Source: Tetragonia tetragonoides (lineage: Eukaryota > Streptophyta > Magnoliopsida > Caryophyllales > Aizoaceae). From it: a stretch of 64,000 nucleotides of DNA. The DNA lies in NCBI GenBank assembly GCA_038025085.1, contig CM076153.1:10571501-10635500 (forward strand). Reading direction: 5' to 3'. The translations under genes were made by a program, and so were the position numbers. Each line of letters begins with the position of its first letter. Within the stretch, counting starts at the first letter, position 1. A model generated the notes under the pieces. It was not told where the DNA came from and made no database searches. It saw only the letters and a list, made by a program, of their open reading frames with translations. Below, one piece after another: positions 57,301-64,000 of the stretch.

Positions 57301-60300
57301 TGTGCTTGCAGCTCGGTTCGAAAGTGAGGACGGGACATAGTTTTTTCTATTTTTATTTTATTTTTATGCTGCTGTTACTACTCCAATAGTCTATCTTTCT
57401 TGGATTTCCAGGAACCACAAAATGATTACAGGGACCAGTTGCACTCCAAGCCAGATTGTGTTATTGTTGAAAAGTGAATTAATAGCGCGTATTGATCTGT
57501 TTATGTCAAACAGGAAGATATCGTAAACTACTGCTTGCCTGTGTACCTGTGCAGTCTTGAGTTATTGTTGAGTAGTAATTTTGTTTACAGATAGGGGTTT
57601 CACTGTGAAACCCCTATCTCACTTTCAGAGATGCACCCTTCCTAAAAGGTGATATTTTGCCTCTATTGCCTTTCTTTGGTAGTACAGATCCATACTTGTT
57701 ACCAAATAAGAAGTCAAAAACATGTAAGATATGAAATGCTAACCTTCACTCGAAAATTTTCATATATGGGGTGTCGTGCAGCTGCTCTGACAGCGTAAGA
57801 TCCCTTTGGATCAATGGTTGTGACAGGATCCTTGTGGTCCCCGTATCTTTTTAAAAAGGTTTCACCGTCTACACTCTCAGGGAGAGTATTAGCATACGCA
57901 GCTTCATATCTGTTATGTAGATCAAACCATTAATGAAGCGGTACGACTGTTATTTTTAATAGCAATAATAAAATTCAGACAGTAACATGAGAAATAAGCT
58001 AATTCTAATCTCTTTTTATATAATTATTTATTTCACATGTCTTGTTTTTTATGCACAACTTCTTACTTCTGCCACGTGAAGGAAAATTAGAACAGAAATG
58101 ATAAAGGCGGATATTGGAACTGTATTCTTAAACCATATACCAAGTGCATCATCCGCAATATCAGCTGTAATGCTCCTTAAAACAGTCCTCTTATATGTAC
58201 TATGCAACAAACTATGGGACACCCTTGGTCTGTCAGACTTTCTACTCTACCATCCATTATTGACTCCTCATTCTGCAAGGATGCTAGCAGTTGAAACAGG
58301 ACTATTTAAAGGACAAACTATCAATTCAACCTAATATTTGAACTCACTCTTCGTATGGACACATTTATGAAGGATATTTTTGTAGATAAAATGGGTAATA
58401 ATAGATCACGATGATGAGAATTCTGAACTAGGGTTTACAGATAGAAAGGGGGGTTCCATTGAAGAAAAGTACCCCAACCTTTCTGTCTTATGATTTCCCA
58501 ATAAACGTCCTTTTGTCCTGTAATGATAGGGGGAAGTGATACTTGCAAGAAAAGAAAGATAGCATCTTGTGTGCCCTGAAGTCTACTTGTTCTAATTGTT
58601 GCGGTTTTCCTAATTTTTAAAAGCAAGGCAACCTATCCTAATTTCTGTGTTTTTCTTCCTACCAAATCCAATCACATGATTAATGATTTAACAAACTATG
58701 GTACTCACGTAAGCATACACGAGTTGGGATATCCTTTTGGGGGGGGGGGGGGGGTGGAGAAAGACACTACTCCACACATGCTTAGAGGGATATCTTGTAA
58801 CCAGGAAGCACATCCATTTCACATGCTTCACAATTTGTTAACAGTTTTAATACATGTATATTTTTAAAAATTGAAACTGCAGCATATATAGGATAGTCAG
58901 TGAAAGGAAACATCCATTTGGAAAAGGTGAACATATAACAATTCACATACAATTTTCTTAGAAAATTATCCGTTGATAAGGGGCAAGAGACAGGGATTTC
59001 ACAAGCTAAGGAAGACTCTTACCTGTGAGGTGACAAATTGCATAGATAATCCAAATTAGCCTCAGCAGTTATCATCTCACACATTTTGTCATCCATGTCA
59101 CTAGGAGTTGTCGCATCATTATTTGATTGTGAATTGGATAATGTTGCAGATGCTGCAGACTTTATCATCTCTCGGCCCATGCATGCTCCTATTCTCACAG
59201 ACCCATAATCCGCACCTCCAACACTGTGGATAGTGCAGATGTTAAAAATATGTCGTATTTGTGGATCAGTAAGAGAAAAGATTGAGCACATAATGAGATA
59301 TTTACAAATTATAATCATGTACATTTTCAATTCAAAAATGGAACCAGTGATCTGAATGCCTATTCATATCATGAGTGTATGTCTCACATGCCTAAATTTT
59401 AATCAACATGGTCCTTGTACCTGTGTCGTATTCCTGAATCAATACCCCAGACATGTATGTGGGCTGGGATTTCTACAAGCCCCAATACCTCAGCAGGCTG
59501 CACAAGGGAAACATACAACAATGTAATCCCCACATGTCAGGCAATGTAAATATGCAAGTTAGTAGAATATTATGCACATTACCTGGCAAACCATTGCTAG
59601 AAGTTTATTTGCTTCCCCACATGCTGAAGTCATCTGGTCCATTACACCACATGGAGCTCCTACAATGTGATTCTCAACCTTAAATAGAAGAGATGTGACA
59701 TGTCAGAAAAATGCAATAAATCTGTTTAAATTCAACTAAATATTTTAGCATTTGACCATTAGAAAAGTACAACATGGTCATCTGGAGGTGGGTGGAACTA
59801 CAGCATGATTATCACACAAAAGCTTGAATTTGATTGAACCTTTTGGCAGAGCAGTGCAAGATCTCTCGGACCAATATCTAGTCCTGCAAAATAATAATAA
59901 ACGTAAATCCCCATTACCATTTTTGCAAAGATGCTAAATTAAAAAGAAAAATAAATATACAGCAATATCACAAACAACAAAAGTGGGGAGAAGTAGGCAG
60001 TTGAGAGGTTGGAATCAATTACAGCTCCAGCTTTTAGCATAAGATTCAAAATCTGTATCTACTGGCTTTTAAGCCAGCTATGCAAACATTACAGTTATCT
60101 ACTGGGATCGGATCCAAAAAATATGAGTTAGTTTATGACTTCCTTTTTTTGAAAAGCAAATTATATAAATAGTCGGCAACTAATTGCCTAAAAATTCAAC
60201 TACAATATGTCCTGAGGCCCGTTGAGGCTCTCTCCTTCTACACCCAGATGTACAAATTATTTTCTCCATGTACACCTGCCTTAGCTAATTCGCCAGCCTC

Positions 60301-63300
60301 AGAATTTAGCTCCCTTACAACATGACCTATAGAAAAGCCATCTAGACTAGCGAAGAGACTATCAATTTCTCGGAACAATTTCCAGTGTAACTAAGGACGA
60401 AGGCTGGTGGAGTTCATCCACCCTACAATATTAGTTGAGTCACCTTCGAAGCATACTTTCAGGTTGCTTATATGGGTGTTTCCAGTTGGTGCGCTCGTGG
60501 TTAGAACTTCTCCACATGGTGCCCAATACATTTTTAAAAATCGATAGTAATGCAACCTACAAGCTGTCATTACTTTGTTTTTGTGGAACGAATTTAGAGG
60601 AAGTTAGCACTGGATGGATAGACTTTGGTTTCTTGTCTACTATTAGTTAAGGGAACTTGGTGAAAAGTAGCAGGTGCTGCTGTTTATTCTGAAAATTTTT
60701 GTGGTACACCTGGTTGAAGCAGAATTTCCGCACCTTTAAAATAATTATTTTCCAGGTTTAGTGTTCGTGCCGTAGGGTGGTTTTTCTAGTTTCACTTTGA
60801 CCTACACAGATTAATGCTTATAGTGGTGTTTCACTCTTCTATTTCCCTTATTCAGCTACAAAGACAAGAGAATATTCCGTAACTGTTAAGCTGAGTTTTC
60901 TTTTCGCTGAGAAATTCCCGTCTCCCGACACTGTAATTCCTTCCTTTATAGTATAATTTTGTAATGTAACAGAAAAAGAAAATTCCAAGTAAATAAAGCA
61001 AATTAATTACCATGACCAGCTGCAATAGCTGACATACTGGCAACTTCTATAGAAGCGGACGAAGAAACACCTTTACCTTCAGGAACAGCAGAAGAAACCT
61101 GTAAGTTCATTCCAGACAAGGGACCAATTAATAACATGTGAAACTTCACAACACATTAGAGAAGTGCAATAAATAACCACACCCTCCTGAATACGTCAAT
61201 ATTAAGGTCTCAGAGGGTCAGATGTAGACCAAACTCACCCCTGCAATTGAACTGACACCAAAGACTGTTGCCATTAAAACTCAGATTTAGGATGCATCGA
61301 GTATCATCTTGATGATAGATACAAAATAGAGGGAAATTCAATGAGACATTTGATTTAATTCTCGATAATTTTTTTTTAGATAAGAAAATTTTATTAAACT
61401 GAGAGAATGTTACAGCGTAAGAGGACAAGGAGCCCTCACAAAGAAAGGAAAAACATAGAGTAATTACAACTCGCCCCAATGACGTTGAACGACAATAAGG
61501 GGCACTCCCTTAAAATCCCCATCTGCCTTAGCCCATAAAGATGTTAGATAAACTACCCAATCCCAAACAAAGTCAACAGGTCTAGACGTCTCTGAAAACA
61601 TCCGAGAATTCCGCTCCAACCCCTACCCCAGCCAAGATAACGTGACTGAAGATGCTGGACAAAAGTCGCTGGACAAACAACATGCTCCCCCCTTATACCA
61701 AAAAGCCTGTGCCAACAAGTCAAAACAAACTCACACTGCACGAATAAATGAATGGCAGTCTCGCTAGCTCGTTTGCAAAGCACACAAACATTACATTAAC
61801 ATTACCCCAATGCCTCCAAAGAGGCTCCCGCCTAGGCAGGATAAGGAGGGTCGGATGTACGCAGCCTTACCCTTGTTAGAGTCTCACAGAGAGGCTGTTA
61901 CCGTTTGACCCGAGATCTGAAGTGCGACAACCATCAGCAACTTCACAATAAATAAGAAGTGCCGACAGTTTTATGAGCCATTTTGCTTTAGTCCATTAAA
62001 TCCCGAAGCCAAAGTAGTGAAGGTTTTGGCTCCACTGGAAATGGTGTCCGGAGACAAAACCCACCTCGGAGTCCTCCGGTGCAGCATATCATGAGAGTTC
62101 AACTGACCTAACACCAAGGTCCAAAGAAAGACCCGCACCTTAAGAGGAACTTGCGACTTCTAAATAAAGCTATCAAAAGGGAACATAGGGTACTGTGAAG
62201 GTAAGCTAAAATGATGAAGAAAGCTTTTGCAAATAAAAACCCCAGATTGATCTCCAACTCAGACCCGAGAATCCTCTATGGTCCCAATCTGAATGGTCTC
62301 TAGAATGCTAAGCAAAGAGGTCAACTACTCCATTTCCCGGTCCTGGGGGCCCTCCGTAAGTGGAGGTCCCGGGACCCACTATCACCCCAGAAAGATGCGA
62401 TAGGCGCTTCATGGAGGTCCGACAACTGAAACACCCAAGGATATCTAGAAGAGAACGATGAATCCCCATTCCAACATCCTCCCAGAACCTTACCCGATGA
62501 CCATTACCTACATTATACCTGACTAGTGGAAAGAAGAAAGACGATACCTGAGAGATGAATTTCCACGGCAAAGATTAATTCTCTATAATCTTAAGCTCAA
62601 AACTGCCCAGTCGTCTTCAGCTTATTGGTATAGACAGAAGCACAATGAAAGTAAAGGATGATTATCCTAAACAACCCAGGAATAATCCTGCCAAAGGGAC
62701 TGAGGTCCAGATGTACACAACCTTGCCAAAGGGACTGAGGTCCAGATTTACACAACCTTACAACCACCACCTTGTAGTTGTATGCGAGGGTCGATAACAC
62801 TTAGGTGGTGGTGTTTACTTGCTTGCAATCAAATGCAATGCAATGCAATCATTTTATAGGGAAACGTGAGGTGGAAAAGGAAGGAGGGGGAGGAAGGTGA
62901 AGGGAAAAAGTGAGATTGATTACACCATCCAAAGTAATCATCATTACATGGGAAAAGTTGAGCAATTGTGATTAGATTAGATAATGCAATCAACCCCACT
63001 TTTCTCATCCTTCTCCTCTCACTCCTTCACTTTTCACCCCACATCTACACTACAAAATCATTGCATTGCATTTGATTGCAAGCAAGTAAACGAGCCCTTA
63101 GATCATTGTCCATATCCAATTAATTTTAGATCTAAGAGGGCAGACAGCTGAAAATTGACACCTATGAATGTTAGAAACAGTATGAAGATGGCCAGTATAA
63201 CAACAAAGTTCTGCACGTCAATCATTGTTAAACGAAGGGGAGATCTGTACCAGCATGCTGATACTATTTTCGAATCGTAAACCCAACTCTGTCATCAGAA

Positions 63301-63540
63301 CCAGAATAGTTCCAGCCACATACGCCGCCCAGCTGCAATTTATGATTGAGTAAGTATTGAATGTAATTGTGAAATAGACCTCAACAAAGTTGCAAGAGTA
63401 GGAGCTGACTTCTGGGAAGGATCTTGGGAGAAGTATTTTTGTGCCTTCTCGTAAGATATTGGCTTATCTCCATCCATAAAGTCTGACAAATCCATATCAA
63501 AGGTTGGACCACGCATGCTCAGTTCGGCTCCAAATGACAC
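54369..63540 (-). CDS. ARA1: L-arabinokinase, C-terminal GHMP-kinase part (5' exons outside the window)
   Basis: ARA1 phosphorylates free L-arabinose to L-arabinose 1-phosphate in the sugar salvage pathway. Eleven exons on the minus strand: 63540-63410, 63332-63251, 61098-61011, 59883-59840, 59678-59583, 59497-59421, 59223-59023, 57909-57744, 55831-55760, 55196-54993, 54488-54369, giving 426 aa in one frame to TAG at 54371-54369. Motifs in order: [12 protein letters not shown]; the GHMP ATP-loop [49 protein letters not shown]; and the C-terminal GHMP motif [14 protein letters not shown], ending in [16 protein letters not shown]. The family is about 1000 aa, so the N-terminal glycosyltransferase-like half lies beyond 64000. 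The exon 63410 donor is AA|GTCAGC, and joining gives Asn-Trp where Lys/Arg-Trp is usual. Introns are full of retroelements; no coding break is seen. Confidence 0.93.
56165..57300 (+). mobile_element. Decayed L1-type LINE fragment (reverse transcriptase) in an ARA1 intron
   Basis: Plus-strand residues match plant L1 reverse transcriptase in several frames: [14 protein letters not shown] at 56171, [11 protein letters not shown] at about 56277, [13 protein letters not shown] at about 56366, and after a [13 protein letters not shown] at about 56800. Frameshifts and stops are numerous. The right limit is uncertain; no poly-A tail was found. Confidence 0.75.
56656..56799 (+). mobile_element. tRNA-derived SINE inside the LINE fragment, 17-bp TSD
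   Basis: GGGGGTAGCTCAGTTGGTAAG is a box-A-type start and GGTCTCAAGTTTGAGCCCC a box-B-type block. The tail is (AAG)n. AAGTACCTAGGTGTGCC is repeated exactly at 56639-56655 and 56800-56816. Removing the SINE and one TSD rejoins the [13 protein letters not shown] motif, which confirms the borders. Confidence 0.93.
57590..57618. repeat. Perfect 13-bp inverted repeat with 3-nt loop
   Basis: GATAGGGGTTTCA, loop CTG, TGAAACCCCTATC. It lies in the ARA1 intron beyond the LINE fragment. Its role is unknown. Confidence 0.8.
58739..58755. repeat. Poly-G tract in ARA1 intron
   Basis: A run of about 16 G residues, possible quadruplex former and likely to be length-variable or error-prone in sequencing. 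A similar G-rich run sits at 54908-54937. Confidence 0.9.
60146..60620 (-). mobile_element. LINE 3' end (RNase H remnant), minus strand, in an ARA1 intron
   Basis: On the minus strand it reads [38 protein letters not shown] and [17 protein letters not shown], the C-terminal half of a plant L1 RNase H domain, with one internal stop. A T run at 60146-60154 on the plus strand is consistent with a short poly-A tail. It is the same family as the LINE end at 63687-63972. Confidence 0.75.
61370..62574 (-). mobile_element. 5'-truncated L1-type LINE with TSD, minus strand
   Basis: Minus-strand coding remnants are [30 protein letters not shown] (before the zf-RVT) and [19 protein letters not shown] (zf-RVT cysteine/histidine cluster). 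It ends in TTATCT plus about nine A at 61378-61370. The flanking TSD is TTAATTCTCGATAAT (61355-61369) and TTAATTCTCTATAAT (62575-62589), one mismatch. A SINE-like element sits inside it. Confidence 0.85.
61795..61935 (-). mobile_element. Au-type SINE inside the LINE, minus strand
   Basis: Minus-strand sequence runs from a box-B-like ATCTCGGGTCAAACGGTAAC through CTCTCTGTGAGACTCTAAC, GGGTAAGGCTGCGTACATCC, GACCCTCC and CTGCCTAGGCGGGAGCCTC to TTTGGAGGCATTGGGGTAA. The GGGTAAGGCTGCGTACATCC core is the hallmark of Au SINEs and is shared with the RTE tail at 12.6 kb. The tRNA-like 5' part seems lost or very diverged. Confidence 0.75.
62690..62759. repeat. 35-bp tandem duplication
   Basis: Two copies of TGCCAAAGGGACTGAGGTCC followed by AGAT(G/T)TACACAACCT, differing at one base. 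On the minus strand it contains GTACATCTGGACCTC, also found in the RTE tail, so it may be a retroposon remnant. Confidence 0.75.
62804..63097. mobile_element. PIF/Harbinger-type MITE, 294 bp, in an ARA1 intron
   Basis: The inverted ends share GTTTACTTGCTTGCAATC and an AAATGCAATGCAAT continuation; the outer ends are GGTGGTGGT on the left and GGGCTC on the right. TTA is present at 62801-62803 and 63098-63100, the usual Harbinger TSD. The interior is non-coding. Confidence 0.82.
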
Positions 63541-63686
63541 CTGTGAACAAAAAGAAGCTTGTAAGCATTGTTCAGGCCTTTAGAATAAATGTAACTTCAC
63601 AGGGTTAATGACAGTGAAGGACAAACAGAAGCTAGAAAGCTGATAAGCATGGATCTTCGGCTACACACTAACAAGGACATCTCCAA

Positions 63687-63972
63687 TCGTCCTTGGGAGC
63701 AATGGAGACTTTTCAGAGAGCTTGATACCCTTTTTGCTAGCATTGACGGATATACAGTTTAACGCGTAGTGTGTGAGAAAAACGGAGAAGCTGATATTTT
63801 AGCTAAAATGGGTGTAAATAGGGGGAGTAACATGTATACTTGGTTGTAAATATGGTGTATAGCGTTGTAGTGAGGGCTCTAAGGGCCTTAGGACCTTTGT
63901 ATGTTGATTTGAGGCAATAAGTTGCCCATTTATAAAATTAGTTGTTTTCTGTTCAAAAAAAAAAGAAAAAAG
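63687..63972 (+). mobile_element. 5'-truncated LINE end with 17-bp TSD
   Basis: AACAAGGACATCTCCAA occurs at 63670-63686 and again at 63973-63989, the second directly after an A-rich tail. The 286-bp body reads RPWEQWRLFRELDTLFASID, a stop, then VVCEKNGEADILAKMGVNRG, the RNase H end of an L1-type LINE. It lies in the ARA1 intron at the right edge of the window. Confidence 0.88.
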
Positions 63973-64000
63973 AACAAGGACATCTCCAAGTCCAGCTATT

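Noticed and set aside
58098..58334. 78-codon frame in an ARA1 intron
   Set aside because: No motif, AT-biased codons, flanked by well-defined ARA1 exons on the other strand.
1..64000. CRISPR arrays, bacterial operons, riboswitches, viral genomes
   Set aside because: No spaced short repeats, polycistronic frames or viral replication or capsid genes were seen; the sequence is plant nuclear DNA and the only retrovirus-like unit is the Ty3-type retrotransposon.

Overview
The window is nuclear DNA from a flowering plant, most likely a eudicot. It is AT-rich, its genes are cut by many GT-AG introns, and every protein family I recognise is a plant one (ERA-type organelle GTPase, nucleoredoxin, pollen receptor-like kinase, DUF3537, proteasome beta subunit, AIG2-like, L-arabinokinase). 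Plant SINEs, MITEs, Helitrons, LINEs and a Ty3 LTR element fill the introns and spacers. I cannot fix the species from sequence alone.

Layout. 0.5-6.6 kb (+): ERA-like GTPase, 8 exons, 440 aa, with a Stowaway MITE in intron 3. 7.6-14.2 kb (-): a two-thioredoxin-domain nucleoredoxin (NRX2 type) whose intron 2 holds an antisense RTE-clade LINE and whose last exon carries a frameshift. 17.0-21.4 kb (-): pollen receptor-like kinase, 3 exons, 669 aa. 22.2-25.5 kb: transposon-derived DNA (SINE, paired Helitron-like copies, AT microsatellite). 27.2-29.7 kb (+): DUF3537 / gustatory-receptor-like membrane protein, 461 aa. 30.7-30.9 kb: two identical tRNA-Arg(ACG) genes. 31.9-33.5 kb: two back-to-back broken gene pieces (trihelix; ChaC/GGCT2-type gamma-glutamylcyclotransferase). 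35.2-41.5 kb (+): proteasome beta type-6 (PBA1), 8 exons, 235 aa. 43.3-46.6 kb (+): AIG2-like protein, 5 exons, 179 aa, with a 128-bp tandem duplication over an intron/exon border. 47.1-53.9 kb: nested repeats ending in a young Ty3 LTR retrotransposon inserted in an older L1-type LINE. 54.4 kb to the right edge (-): the C-terminal GHMP-kinase half of L-arabinokinase (ARA1), 11 exons, with LINE, SINE and MITE insertions in its introns.

The host genes are unrelated housekeeping or signalling genes and form no pathway cluster. The more unusual content is the insertion history, which can be read from target-site duplications (TSDs): a Harbinger-type MITE and a hAT-type MITE each inside copies of one unclassified dispersed repeat; a SINE inside an L1 inside an ARA1 intron; and an LTR element inside an L1. 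The LTR element keeps a continuous gag-pol frame although the reverse-transcriptase core, RNase H and integrase zinc-binding region are missing, so it looks like an internally deleted, non-autonomous derivative.

All exon boundaries were placed by eye from GT/AG sites, frame continuity and remembered family signatures. No database search was possible.
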